DNA of 64,000 nt, taken from NCBI RefSeq assembly GCF_012844225.1, contig NZ_JABAGQ010000003.1, positions 124,001 through 188,000 on the forward strand, read 5' to 3'. Position numbers and translations under genes: made by a program. The first letter of the stretch is position 1. The number at the start of each line of letters is the position of its first letter. This DNA comes from Rhodococcus sp. 105337 (GTDB taxonomy: Bacteria > Actinomycetota > Actinomycetes > Mycobacteriales > Mycobacteriaceae). Under the pieces are notes generated by a model. The model did not search any database, was not told the origin of the DNA, and saw only the letters and a program-made list of their open reading frames with translations. Positions 8,675 to 21,887 of this stretch are shown here, in pieces.

Positions 8675-8732
8675 CGGGTTGCGTCCTGTTCTCGGTGAAG
8701 GAAGCCGACCCGGAAGAACCCTGAGATCCCGT

Positions 8733-8755
8733 CGAGCCGGTCTGTATCCGGCTCG
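8733..8755 (-). promoter_or_regulatory. leader hairpin between aromatic leader peptide and DAHP synthase
   Basis: An 8-bp perfect stem, CGAGCCGG with its complement around a 7-nt loop, lies just after the leader peptide stop codon and about 60 nt before the DAHP synthase start. It could be a terminator or anti-terminator arm in a ribosome-mediated attenuator. No uridine tract follows, so control of ribosome access is equally possible. Confidence 0.45.
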
Positions 8756-8767
8756 TGGGTGAGGAAG

Positions 8768-8836
8768 TCAGCGCGCGGTCACGCCGACCGACCCACCCAG
8801 GGCCGGCCCGCTAAACCAAAAATAGGTGCGCTGCAT
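8768..8836 (-). CDS. aromatic leader peptide of the DAHP synthase gene
   Basis: A 22-codon frame encodes MQRTYFWFSGPALGG and a short tail. Residues 5-8 are Tyr-Phe-Trp-Phe, a run of all three aromatic amino acids, just upstream of the gene that commits carbon to them. This is the pattern of a ribosome-stalling leader. A possible -10 hexamer TAGAGT ends 8 nt before the ATG, so the transcript may be leaderless. No convincing ribosome binding site or -35 was seen. Function is inferred from composition and position. Confidence 0.72.
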   Translation of the reverse strand: MQRTYFWFSGPALGGSVGVTAR

Positions 8837-9053
8837 AGCGACGGACTCTACCAGAACTCGCCGAACCGGTTCTGTGACGCGGCACACCGACTCGCCCCGA
8901 CGCTCCCCGGCAGGAACTTCGGGTCCGGGTGCATCTTCGCCGAACCTGTTCCCGGGCAAGCAGACACCTCCGCGAGGCGGCCGTATGCGACGCCGTTCCG
9001 CTCCCCGGTGCCGAGCAACGGATCGTCATTCGGCGGCGCGAACGAGACGGTCC

Positions 9054-10238
9054 CTACCGCCACGGCACTCGCTCCGGGTCGCGCAGCATCCGGCGGGCGG
9101 TCGACATGCGATGCACCTCGTCGGGGCCGTCGTAGATGCGCGCATACCGTGCCCGCCGGTACATGGCCTCGAGGGGCGTATCCGCGGTCAGGCCCAGCGC
9201 CCCGTGTACCTGGATCGCCCGGTCGACGACGTCGTGCAGCATCCGCGCACCCCAGAACTTGATGAGACCGATCTGTACCCGGGCGTCCTCACCGGCGTCC
9301 ATGACCCGGGCCGCGTCGAGCGTCATGAGGCGCGCCGCCTGAATCTGTGCGGCCGATTCGGCGACGTACCGCTGGATCTCGCCCTTGTCGGCGAGGAACG
9401 ACCCGTGCGCGAACCGGGCGTTGGCGCGCGCACACATCAGTTCGAATGCCCGTTGCGCCTGCCCGAGCCAGCGCATGCAGTGGAAGATCCGGCCGGGTCC
9501 GAGGCGGTCCTGGGCGACCAGGAAACCGTTGCCGCGTCCCCCGAGCACGTTGTCGGCAGGAACCCTGACGTCGGTGTAGCGCACCTCGTAGTGGTCGCTC
9601 GGGTCGTACCCCATCGTGGGGATCGACCGGACGATCTCGAAGCCCGGCGTATCCGTCGGAACGATGACAGCGCTGATACTGCGGTGAAGCGGCGTCGAGT
9701 CGGGTTCGGTGCGCGCGAACACCGTGCAGTAGCCGGCCTGCCGGGCGCCGGTGGTGAACCACTTACGGCCGTTGACGACCCACTCCGCTCCGTCCAGACG
9801 GGCGGTCGTCTGCACGAGCACCGGGTCGGAGCCGGCCACGTCGGGCTCTGTCATGCCGACCGACGGCAGGATCTCGCCGGAGACGAGACCGGGAACCCAG
9901 CGACGACGCTGCTCCTCGGTGCCGTGCCGATGCAGCATCAGCGCGTCCTGCATCGACACCGACCCCACCGCGAGCTGACCGAACTCCGACCGGCCGATGA
10001 TCTCGTTGAGATAGACGAAGTCCAGGAACGGAACTCCCCCGCCGCCGATCTCCTCCGGGTGCCCGAGCGCCCACAATCCGAGGTCCTTCGCGCGGCTCTT
10101 CAGCCCGTCCAGCGCCGCGGCGCCGTCGTCGTCCTGCCGCATCAATGTCGGCTCGAGCGGGATAACCTCCTCGTCGATGAAGGAACGCATCCGGGTGCAC
10201 AGTTCGGCCACCCGGCCCTCCGGCCGATTCGCAGTCAT
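9054..10238 (-). CDS. acyl-CoA dehydrogenase family protein
   Basis: A 394-residue flavoprotein of the acyl-CoA dehydrogenase fold. It shows GMTEPDVAGSDP (FAD/substrate loop), KWFTTGA, the middle beta domain, and a C-terminal helical domain with VHGALGLTADTPLEAMYRRAR and ARIYDGPDEVHRM. The glutamate in GPDE is at the position of the catalytic base in the isovaleryl/long-chain subgroup. It probably oxidises an acyl-CoA at the alpha-beta bond and passes electrons to ETF. I prefer the ATG at 10238 over a TTG at 10247. It is a single gene, divergent from treS, with no adjacent CoA ligase or hydratase to indicate the substrate. Confidence 0.85.
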   Translation of the reverse strand: MTANRPEGRVAELCTRMRSFIDEEVIPLEPTLMRQDDDGAAALDGLKSRAKDLGLWALGHPEEIGGGGVPFLDFVYLNEIIGRSEFGQLAVGSVSMQDALMLHRHGTEEQRRRWVPGLVSGEILPSVGMTEPDVAGSDPVLVQTTARLDGAEWVVNGRKWFTTGARQAGYCTVFARTEPDSTPLHRSISAVIVPTDTPGFEIVRSIPTMGYDPSDHYEVRYTDVRVPADNVLGGRGNGFLVAQDRLGPGRIFHCMRWLGQAQRAFELMCARANARFAHGSFLADKGEIQRYVAESAAQIQAARLMTLDAARVMDAGEDARVQIGLIKFWGARMLHDVVDRAIQVHGALGLTADTPLEAMYRRARYARIYDGPDEVHRMSTARRMLRDPERVPWR

Positions 10239-10359
10239 GGGCGTCAATGTATCCGCGCACGCATGCCCTCACCTCGCTTTCAGCCGGGCCGGGTGTGGAC
10301 CGGCCGACGCCGGGGAACCCTGAGGTTCCGCCCTGCACGATGACGAGCCCGGAGGTTTC

Positions 10360-12194
<1,835 letters not shown>

Positions 12195-12198
<4 letters not shown>

Positions 12199-13586
12199 CC
12201 GAACAGAACGACAGCCGCTATCCGGACGCCGACCTCGAAGCGGGCCTGGCACACTGGCTCCCACGTCAGCGCTGGTTCGCCGCGAAGGGCCACACCATCA
12301 CCGGCGTGCGGATCGTGTTGCGGCAGACACTCGCCGACGAACCCGGGTTCGGCGCCGACCACGTCCTGGTGGCCGTCGACTTCGAGGACACTGCCGAGCA
12401 GATCTACCAGGTGCCGTTGGGGTACCGATCGCACCTGCCGGACGATCTGGCTCCGTGGACGTTGGCGACACCGGATGACGCGGGGCACAGTGTGTTCGTC
12501 TACGACGGTCTGCACGACCAGGACATCATCGGCCTGTACGCGCAGAGCCTGAGCAGTGGCCGCCCGAAGGGGCCCGTCGATCTCCATACCCTCCCGGGCG
12601 CGGAGTTCGAGGCGGGCATGCGCGGGCGCCCGCTCGGCGCGGAGCAGTCGAACACGTCCGTCGTACTCGGCGAACGCCTCCTGCTCAAGATGTTCCGTCG
12701 TCTCACGTTGGGCATCAACCCCGACGTGGAGTTGCACCTCGCGTTGACCGAAGTGGGCTGCCGCTCCGTGGCACCGATCCGTGCGTGGATCGACGCCGAT
12801 GTCGAAGGTGTCCGCACGACGCTCGCGATGGCCCAGGATTTCGCCGCCAATTCCGCGGACGGGTGGGCGATGGCGCTCGGAAGTATCCGCGATCTCCTCA
12901 TCGAAGGGGATCTCCGGGCCGACGAGGTCGGTACGGATTTCGCCGGTGAGTCCTACCGGATGGGGACGGCGGTCGCCGAGGTCCATTCGGATCTCGCCGC
13001 CGCGCTCGGGGAATCCCAGCGTCCCGCGTCCGGACTTGCGGCCGCGATGAGCCGCAGGCTCGAGGCCGCCGCCGCCGAGGTCGAGGAACTGGTGGAGTTC
13101 GTGCCCGCGATACAGGCGAGGTTCGACGAAGCCGCCGCGCTCGGTCCCGTCACGGTGCAGCGCATCCACGGCGACCTCCATCTCGGGCAGGTGCTGCGCA
13201 CACCGGAACGGTGGCTGCTCATCGACTTCGAGGGTGAACCCGCCAAGTCCCTTGTCGAACGCCGGCATCCCGACACCCCGCTCCGCGACGTCGCGGGGAT
13301 GTTGCGTTCCTTCGATTACGCCGCCCACCATTCGGTGCGAGAGCGTGATCCCGACGGCGCCACGGCGCAGCGTGAGTTCCGGGCGCGGGAATGGGCAGAA
13401 CGCAACTCCGCCGCGTTCTGCGACGGGTACGCCGCAGCATCCGGATCCGATCCGCGCGACATCGGGCCGTTGCTCCGTGCGTACGAAATCGACAAGGCCG
13501 TCTACGAAGTGGTGTACGAAGCGCGGCACCGCCCGTCGTGGCTCCGTCTGCCCCTCAATGCGATCCGGAGGTTGTGCAAAGCCTGA
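12195..13586 (+). CDS. mak: maltokinase
   Basis: A 463-residue kinase of the Pep2/Mak family that uses ATP to make maltose 1-phosphate. The N-terminal cap ([13 protein letters not shown]) is typical. The kinase core carries the Brenner-type motif [10 protein letters not shown] and the metal-binding LIDFEGEP. In some actinobacteria this domain is fused to TreS. Here the two are separate but overlap by 4 nt, so translation is coupled. The start follows from that overlap. A strong bidirectional hairpin follows. Confidence 0.93.
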
Positions 13587-13599
13587 CGACCGACGTACG

Positions 13600-13636
13600 A
13601 AAGGGCGGGTGTGTGCAGTGCACACACCCGCCCTTT
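13600..13636. terminator. bidirectional terminator between maltokinase and Clp ATPase genes
   Basis: Two 18-nt arms (AAAGGGCGGGTGTGTGCA and its exact complement) flank one central base; a 15-bp stem with a 7-nt loop is realistic. A-run and T-run at the two ends allow it to work on both strands. It sits between two converging genes. Confidence 0.9.
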
Positions 13637-13645
13637 TCCGGAATC

Positions 13646-16069
<2,424 letters not shown>

Positions 16070-16088
16070 TCCGAAGCCTTTCTCTTGA

Positions 16089-16109
16089 CTTGAGCCTTAC
16101 TCACTCAAC
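16089..16109. promoter_or_regulatory. HAIR element (HspR operator)
   Basis: CTTGAGC-N7-ACTCAAC matches the HspR consensus CTTGAGT-N7-ACTCAAG at 12 of 14 positions. It lies 20 nt upstream of the Clp ATPase start codon, where a bound repressor would block transcription. HspR control of dnaK and clpB is established in Streptomyces and mycobacteria; its use here is inferred. Confidence 0.75.
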
Positions 16110-16192
16110 TAACGTGCCGAACACTTCATCAATTCCGAAGCCCTAGGGCAAATGAAGGTGAGCTACGTCACGGCGAACGAGAAGACTTTGTA

Positions 16193-16221
16193 TTGTGCAC
16201 AACACAACGGTGCGCTACTTT
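16193..16221 (+). promoter_or_regulatory. ohrR promoter with overlapping operator palindrome
   Basis: TTGTGC (16193-16198), 17 nt, then TACTTT (16216-16221) form a plausible sigma-70-type promoter whose start site would fall at or next to the GTG at 16229, giving a leaderless mRNA. The -35 is part of the perfect palindrome TTGTGCACAA (16193-16202), a good candidate for OhrR binding and autoregulation. Confidence 0.5.
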
Positions 16222-16228
16222 ATTTCAC

Positions 16229-16684
16229 GTGTCGGATCCTTTCGCTCTCGATCAGCAGGTGTGCTTCGCGCTCTACCGCGCGTCGCGCGCCACCACGGCG
16301 GTCTACCGGCCGCTCCTGGACCGACTCGGCGTCACCTACCCGCAGTACCTGGTACTGCTCGCACTGTGGGAACGCGACGCGCGCGGAGTGCAGGACCTGT
16401 GCGACGCCCTCGACCTCGACACCGGCACACTGTCGCCTCTTCTGAAGCGACTCGAGTCGGCCGGGCTCGTCGAACGGACACGGCAACGCGACGACGAGCG
16501 ACGTGTCGTCGTACGCCTCACCGACGCCGGCAACGCGCTCCGGAAAGAAGCCGAGGGCATCCCCGGCTGCGTGGCGCGCGCAGGCCGTCTGGAACTCGAG
16601 GAACTCGCCGAACTCCGCGACACGCTCCACCGCCTGACCGCCGCGCTGCAGCACGCAGCCGGCGACACCCCCGAGGAAAGGTAG
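16229..16684 (+). CDS. ohrR: organic hydroperoxide resistance regulator OhrR (MarR family)
   Basis: A 151-residue winged-helix repressor. The sequence LDQQVCFALYRASRA carries the peroxide-sensing cysteine (C12) in the context conserved in OhrR. The recognition helix region DLDTGTLSPLLKRLE and wing RDDERRVVVRLTDAG follow. On oxidation the cysteine releases DNA and allows ohr expression. I chose the GTG at 16229 because homology begins there and a promoter lies just upstream. The stop codon is 7 nt from ohr, so the two are one operon. Confidence 0.9.
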   Translation: MSDPFALDQQVCFALYRASRATTAVYRPLLDRLGVTYPQYLVLLALWERDARGVQDLCDALDLDTGTLSPLLKRLESAGLVERTRQRDDERRVVVRLTDAGNALRKEAEGIPGCVARAGRLELEELAELRDTLHRLTAALQHAAGDTPEER

Positions 16685-16691
16685 GACCGCC

Positions 16692-17114
16692 ATGAAGATC
16701 CTCTACACCGCAGAAGCCCTCGCCACCGGAGCCGGACGCAACGGCCACGCTCGCACCAGCGACGGCAAGCTCGACGTCGACCTCGCCATGCCCACCGAGA
16801 TGGGCGGCAACGGCGAAGGCACCAACCCCGAACAGCTGTTCGCCGCGGGCTATGCGGCGTGCTTCCACTCGGCACTGCAGATGATCGCCCGTCAGGAGAA
16901 GGCCGACATCAGTGACTCCGCCGTGGGCGCCCGCGTCGGTATCGGCCCGACCGACGGTGGCGGATTCGGCCTCGCCGTCACCCTCGAGGTCACCTTGCCG
17001 AAGCTGTCCGCCGAACAGGCCCGCGAGCTCACCGAGAAGGCTCATCAGGTGTGCCCGTACTCCAACGCGACCCGCGGCAACATCGAGGTCACCCTCGAGA
17101 TCTCCGAAGACTGA
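16692..17114 (+). CDS. ohr: organic hydroperoxide reductase Ohr
   Basis: A 140-residue OsmC/Ohr-family thiol peroxidase that reduces organic and lipid hydroperoxides. The two catalytic cysteines are C57 in GYAACFHSAL and C121 in HQVCPYSNATRGN. A typical Ohr start (KILYTAEALATGAGRNGHA) supports the ATG. GGAAAGG precedes it. It is co-transcribed with ohrR. Confidence 0.95.
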   Translation: MKILYTAEALATGAGRNGHARTSDGKLDVDLAMPTEMGGNGEGTNPEQLFAAGYAACFHSALQMIARQEKADISDSAVGARVGIGPTDGGGFGLAVTLEVTLPKLSAEQARELTEKAHQVCPYSNATRGNIEVTLEISED

Positions 17115-17176
17115 CCGATTACCCGGGCCACCCGGCCTCACCACGTATCCACGCCGCGTCCGCGTAGCGTGGACAC

Positions 17177-19510
17177 GTGGGTATGCAGGACGGGTCGCGG
17201 CTCGCGAAGTTCGCGGCCGAGGTGGGATTCACGCTCGACGACTTCCAGATCGACGCCTGCCGTGCGCTGGAAGAGAACCGAGACGTGCTGGTCTGCGCCC
17301 CGACCGGAGCCGGGAAGACGGTGGTCGGTGAGTTCGCGGCCTACCTCGCGCTCGAGTCTCGTCAGAGCTCACCCACGTCCCGGGACTCCACTCCTCGCGG
17401 CACCTGCTTCTACACCACGCCCATCAAGGCGCTGAGCAACCAGAAGTACAACGACCTCGTCGAGCGATTCGGTGAGGGCGAGGTGGGCCTGCTCACCGGG
17501 GACATCACCCTTCACCCGCACGCCCCCGTCGTCGTCATGACGACGGAAGTCCTGCGCAGCATGCTGCATTCCCGCTCCCCCCTCCTCGACGGCCTCACCC
17601 ACGTCGTGATGGACGAGGTGCATTATCTGGCCGACCGGGAACGAGGCGCGGTCTGGGAAGAGACGATCCTCTACCTTCCCCGCTCGGTGCGGCTGGCCAG
17701 CCTGTCGGCCACGGTGAGCAACGCCGAAGAATTCGGGGCATGGATCCGCCGGGTGCGCGGCGAGACCACCGTGATCGTCGACGAGGTCCGCCCGGTCCCG
17801 CTCACCCAGCACATGCTCGCCGGGGGGCGGTTGTTCGCCCTCTTCTCCCCCGGCACCGGGACCATCGACGACACCCTCGACCGTTACATCGCACATCGGC
17901 AACTCGCCGACGCCGCTCCATCCCCCGGAGCGAGGAAACGCCGTAAGCGCCGGACCTCGGCACCCCTTCCCGCGGGCGGTGATCGCCCGGAGATCGTGGC
18001 GCGGCTCGAGGCCGAACAACTCCTGCCCGCCATCTGGTTCCGCTTCAGCCGGTCGGGATGCGACGCCGCCGTCACCGAATGCCTCGACTCTTCCCTGCGT
18101 CTCACCGAGGCCGCGGAGGTCCCGCAGATCCGCGCGATAGCCGACCGGCACACGGCTTCTCTGCCCCCGGCCGACCTCGACGCGGTCGGCTACTCCGACT
18201 GGATCGAGGGGCTCGAGCGTGGATTCGCCGCACACCACGCCGGCCTCGTTCCGGCATTCCGGCACGCGGTCGAGGACCTGTTCACGCGCGGGCTCGTCCG
18301 CGTGGTGTTCGCGACCGAAACCCTCGCGGTGGGGGTCAACATGCCGGCCCGCACCGTCGTACTCGAACGTCTCGTCAAACCGACGGCAGCCGGACCTGTG
18401 CGCCTGACGCCCGGGGAATACACCCAGCTCACGGGCCGCGCCGGTCGGCGCGGGATCGACGAGGAGGGGCACGCCGTGGTGCTCTGGCAGCCCGACACCC
18501 TCCCCGCCACCGTTGCCGGACTCGCCTCGACGCGCGCCTATCCCCTGCACAGCTCGCTGCGCGTGGGCTACAACACCTGCGTCAATCTGATCGACCGCGT
18601 CGGCCTCGACGGCGCACGCACACTTCTGGACCGTTCGTTCGCCCAATTCCAGGCGGAGCGATCGGTGCGCGCGCTGTCCGACGCGGTACGGACGAATATC
18701 GCGCTGATCGCCGACCTCGAAGCCGAACTCGCCGATGCAGCAGGTTTCACCGAATACCGGAGTCTGTACGAGCGTCTCGCGTTCGCGCGCACCACGGCAT
18801 CCGCGGACACCGTCACCGCGCTCGCCCGCGCGGTGCGTTCACACCCGGGCCACCGGCGGCCCGACCGGGCGCACCTCCTGGCCGTCGCGGGCCGGCTCGG
18901 CACCCTGGTCACCGACACGGAACGAATGCGCGTGCGGATCGAGGCCGTCACCGGACGTCTGCGCACCACGTTCGATCGCACCCTCGCCGTGCTCGAGGAA
19001 CGCGGCTACGTGATCCTCGACCCGGCCGGTGAGTCGGCGTACGTCACCGACGACGGGCGACGGCTCGGCCGGATCTATTGCACGAGCGACCTTCTGGTGG
19101 CCGAATGCGTGCGGACCGGAGCATGGGACGGGCTCGAACCCTGCGAGCTCGCGGCAGTGGTCTCGACTGTGCTCGGCGAGACGCGGCACCGCACCGCCGC
19201 GGCGTCCGGACGGACCACCCCGGCGGTGGACGAGGCCCTGCGCGTCACCATGCGCCTCTGGGGCGAACTGGCCGCAGCGGAACAGCGCCACGGTTTGACG
19301 GTGAGCCCCGACCCGGACCCGGTGGCCGTCGGGGCCGTCCACAGCTGGGCCCGCGGCGACGGCCTTGCCGCAGCGCTGCGCGTCGCGTCGGAATCGGGGC
19401 TCTCCGCGGGCGATCTCGTACGTCGCTACCTGCGCACCCTGGACCTCGTCGACCAGACCGGTCTGTGCCGCCGCGACGCCCTGCCTCCCGTGTCGTTCAC
19501 GTTGACGTGA
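17177..19510 (+). CDS. Ski2/HelY-like DEAD/DEAH-box helicase
   Basis: A 777-residue superfamily 2 helicase. Visible motifs are VCAPTGAGKTVVGE (Walker A, about 39-52), MTTEVLRSML, VMDEVHYLAD (DEVH box), SLSATVSNA, and motif VI-like QLTGRAGRRGIDEEGHAV. A helical C-terminal DSHCT-like region follows. This is the Mtr4/Ski2-like class called HelY in mycobacteria, thought to act on RNA. At 777 residues it is shorter than the roughly 900-residue mycobacterial HelY, so it could be a second paralogue. Translation may start at GTG 17177 or ATG 17183. The 3' end overlaps the converging SDR gene by 14 nt. Confidence 0.85.
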   Translation: MGMQDGSRLAKFAAEVGFTLDDFQIDACRALEENRDVLVCAPTGAGKTVVGEFAAYLALESRQSSPTSRDSTPRGTCFYTTPIKALSNQKYNDLVERFGEGEVGLLTGDITLHPHAPVVVMTTEVLRSMLHSRSPLLDGLTHVVMDEVHYLADRERGAVWEETILYLPRSVRLASLSATVSNAEEFGAWIRRVRGETTVIVDEVRPVPLTQHMLAGGRLFALFSPGTGTIDDTLDRYIAHRQLADAAPSPGARKRRKRRTSAPLPAGGDRPEIVARLEAEQLLPAIWFRFSRSGCDAAVTECLDSSLRLTEAAEVPQIRAIADRHTASLPPADLDAVGYSDWIEGLERGFAAHHAGLVPAFRHAVEDLFTRGLVRVVFATETLAVGVNMPARTVVLERLVKPTAAGPVRLTPGEYTQLTGRAGRRGIDEEGHAVVLWQPDTLPATVAGLASTRAYPLHSSLRVGYNTCVNLIDRVGLDGARTLLDRSFAQFQAERSVRALSDAVRTNIALIADLEAELADAAGFTEYRSLYERLAFARTTASADTVTALARAVRSHPGHRRPDRAHLLAVAGRLGTLVTDTERMRVRIEAVTGRLRTTFDRTLAVLEERGYVILDPAGESAYVTDDGRRLGRIYCTSDLLVAECVRTGAWDGLEPCELAAVVSTVLGETRHRTAAASGRTTPAVDEALRVTMRLWGELAAAEQRHGLTVSPDPDPVAVGAVHSWARGDGLAAALRVASESGLSAGDLVRRYLRTLDLVDQTGLCRRDALPPVSFTLT

Positions 19511-20393
19511 GCGGCGACCGCACGTCGCACAACTGCTCGGACAGCGACCACAGGCTCGCGGCGACGCCCTGGTCGTGCGACCGCGCGTTGGACTGCACCT
19601 TCCCGGGGTGTCCTCGCATCTCGAACAGGCCGCCGGGCCCGTAGAAACCGCCGGGTTCCGCATCCACGGCGGTCGCGGCGTAGAGGGACGGGAGTGCTCC
19701 CATCGCGGCCGACTGGCCGATGACCGGAGTCACCCACTCGACGAGCTTCCCGTACCGCGACTCGCTCCGGTACTGCAGGTTCGTCGACGAGTAACCCGGG
19801 TGTACCGCAAAGGATTTCACCGGCGATCCGTGCGCGGTGAGCCGTCGCTGCAACTCGTAGGCGAACAGGAGATTCGCCAGCTTCGACTGGCCGTACGCGG
19901 GCCACCGCTCGTAGCGGCGCCGCTCCCAGTTCAGATCGTCCAGATCGATCTTGCCGATCCGGTGCATGGTGCTGCTCACGGTGACGACGCGATCGGTGAT
20001 GCGCCCGAGAAGGAGCATGGTGAGCGCGAAGTGGCCGAGGTGGTTGGTGCCGATCTGCATCTCGAAGCCGTCGGCGGTCCGCCGCTGCGGCACCGCCATG
20101 ACGCCCGCATTGTTGACGAGCACATCGATGGTCGGGTGGGTCGCGGCGAGGTCCGCGGCGAACGCACGCACCGACGACAGGTCGGCGAGGTCCACTTTGC
20201 GCACCTGCGCGTTCGGACCGATGTGCGCGGCCACCTCCTCTCCCTTCGCGACGTCGCGGCACGCCAGCACCACCTGGGCGCCGGCACGCGCGAGCGCCCG
20301 CGCCGTCTCGGCGCCGAGGCCGCTGTTCGCACCGGTCACCACGACCGTGCGGTTGCTCTGATCGGGAATGTCGTTCGCTGTCCATGCCGCCAT
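19497..20393 (-). CDS. short-chain dehydrogenase/reductase (retinol dehydrogenase-like)
   Basis: A 298-residue classical SDR. The cofactor motif TGANSGLG lies near residue 20, then NNAGVMAVPQRRTADGFE, the catalytic serine in VTVSSTMHR, and YGQSKLAN with the Tyr-x3-Lys pair. An arginine in ACRDVAKG after the second strand favours NADPH. The substrate is not identifiable. A close paralogue lies at 34054-34929 (shared AGVMAVP, TADGFEMQ, SKLANL and HPGY segments). It is a single gene on the reverse strand. Confidence 0.88.
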   Translation of the reverse strand: MAAWTANDIPDQSNRTVVVTGANSGLGAETARALARAGAQVVLACRDVAKGEEVAAHIGPNAQVRKVDLADLSSVRAFAADLAATHPTIDVLVNNAGVMAVPQRRTADGFEMQIGTNHLGHFALTMLLLGRITDRVVTVSSTMHRIGKIDLDDLNWERRRYERWPAYGQSKLANLLFAYELQRRLTAHGSPVKSFAVHPGYSSTNLQYRSESRYGKLVEWVTPVIGQSAAMGALPSLYAATAVDAEPGGFYGPGGLFEMRGHPGKVQSNARSHDQGVAASLWSLSEQLCDVRSPLTST

Positions 20394-20552
20394 ACCCCGC
20401 ACACTACGTACGCATCGGAACCGGCAACAGGGCTCGCCGGACTCTCGCCGGACCGAGGCATTCCCTGTCTGCCCCGCGCCTCGTAGAGTGCACCCGGGCG
20501 CGAGTCCCGCAGGGGCACACGGGGGCGCGGACGAAGGGGAGGGGTTGCATCG

Positions 20553-21737
20553 ATGGCGTACCGGAACGGGTCTGCCGACCGCGAGGTCGGCGAGGCACTG
20601 CGGCAGGGAGATCCCGCGGCGACAGCACGGCTGTACGACTTGTACGCGCCCGGATTGTTCGCGTACGCCTGCGGGTTCGTCGACGCATCGACTGCCTCCG
20701 ATGTCGTGCACGACTCGATCTGGATCGCGGTGCGCCGAATCGACGCTCTCCGCGACACCGGCTTGTTGCGGGCGTGGCTCTACGCGATCGTCCGCTCCGA
20801 GTGTGCGCAGCCCGGGCGTGCTGCCGGCACGGTCGGCTTCGTTCCCGCCACCGATCCCGCGGCGCCACCGCTCCGTCCCCAGTTGTACGCGGTCCGCGAC
20901 GCGGTGGGCAGCCTCGGCGCGATCGAACGCGAGGTCCTCGAACTGGCGGTGCGCCATCATTTCACCAACCAGGAGATCGACGCGATCCTCGGATCCGCCG
21001 CCGGAGACGGCCGCCCGTTCGCTCGCGCTCAGCAAGCGGTCGACCTGGCGGTACCGGCCGTTCCGAATGCGACCGGATTGTTCGCGGCCGTGCCGCCCGT
21101 CCCGCTCCCTCGCCGCCTGCGCGACCGTGTGCTCACGGCAACGCCCCTCGACACGGAACTCGCCGACATGGGACGCCGTATCGAACCGTTGAACCGGAAC
21201 GGATTCCCCGTCGCCCGCCGTGGGCGCCGGAAAACGGCAGCGATCGCCGCGGTGGCAGCGGTGCTGGTCCTCGCCGTAGTCGCCGTGGTCGTCCTGCCAG
21301 GTTCGGAACCCGAGGAATTGTCGGCACCACCCTCTCCGACGTCCCGTTCGGTGGATCTTCCCCCGTCCCAGACACCCGTCGTCACGGCCTCTCCCGTAAG
21401 CAGATCCGAGACGCCGACGACGGAACCCCCGATCTCTAGCACCACAGCCGAACCCATCGTCGAGACCACCGTCTACCCCGGTGCCGACGCCGGCGCCGGC
21501 ACGGTGATTCCGGTCGAGGAAAACGTGGTCACCACCTCTGCCCGCACCTCTCCACCCACCTCTCAGCAGGTGTCGGTCACGTCCACAACCCGCGACATCA
21601 CGCGGTACCCGCGGCGGACGAAGCCCCAGGACGACAGTCGCTCGGAGGACAAGGAGCGGGACGAGCGCCCCGCGACCACGCCCCAGCCCACGACGCGCGC
21701 CACGCTCCCGACGACCACGCGGGCAGCGGCCCCCTAG
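20553..21737 (+). CDS. membrane-anchored sigma-70-like protein with Ser/Thr/Pro-rich tail
   Basis: A 394-residue protein. Residues 10-85 resemble sigma region 2 of ECF factors (AARLYDLYAPGLFAYACGFV; AWLYAIVRSE) and 110-165 resemble a degenerate region 4 (IEREVLELAVRHHFTNQEID). A linker ending RRGRRK is followed by one transmembrane helix at about 228-249 and an outside tail of some 145 residues dominated by Ser, Thr, Pro and acidic residues. GAGGGG precedes the ATG. Fusion of a sigma-like module to a membrane anchor suggests either regulated release or a membrane-tied signalling protein. Sigma activity is not proven, since region 4 lacks a clear recognition helix. Confidence 0.7.
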   Translation: MAYRNGSADREVGEALRQGDPAATARLYDLYAPGLFAYACGFVDASTASDVVHDSIWIAVRRIDALRDTGLLRAWLYAIVRSECAQPGRAAGTVGFVPATDPAAPPLRPQLYAVRDAVGSLGAIEREVLELAVRHHFTNQEIDAILGSAAGDGRPFARAQQAVDLAVPAVPNATGLFAAVPPVPLPRRLRDRVLTATPLDTELADMGRRIEPLNRNGFPVARRGRRKTAAIAAVAAVLVLAVVAVVVLPGSEPEELSAPPSPTSRSVDLPPSQTPVVTASPVSRSETPTTEPPISSTTAEPIVETTVYPGADAGAGTVIPVEENVVTTSARTSPPTSQQVSVTSTTRDITRYPRRTKPQDDSRSEDKERDERPATTPQPTTRATLPTTTRAAAP

Positions 21738-21887
21738 CGCACCCGCCGATGCCGGTTGGTGTTCTCGGCGTCGACCGAGGGCCCGGCGACTCGTCGCTGT
21801 CACACGAGCGAGACGCAGCGGACACATCAGGGGCTTACCGTCGCGTCGTCGTCGCCCGTGTTCGCCGGACAGGAAGGAGCCACCGCC

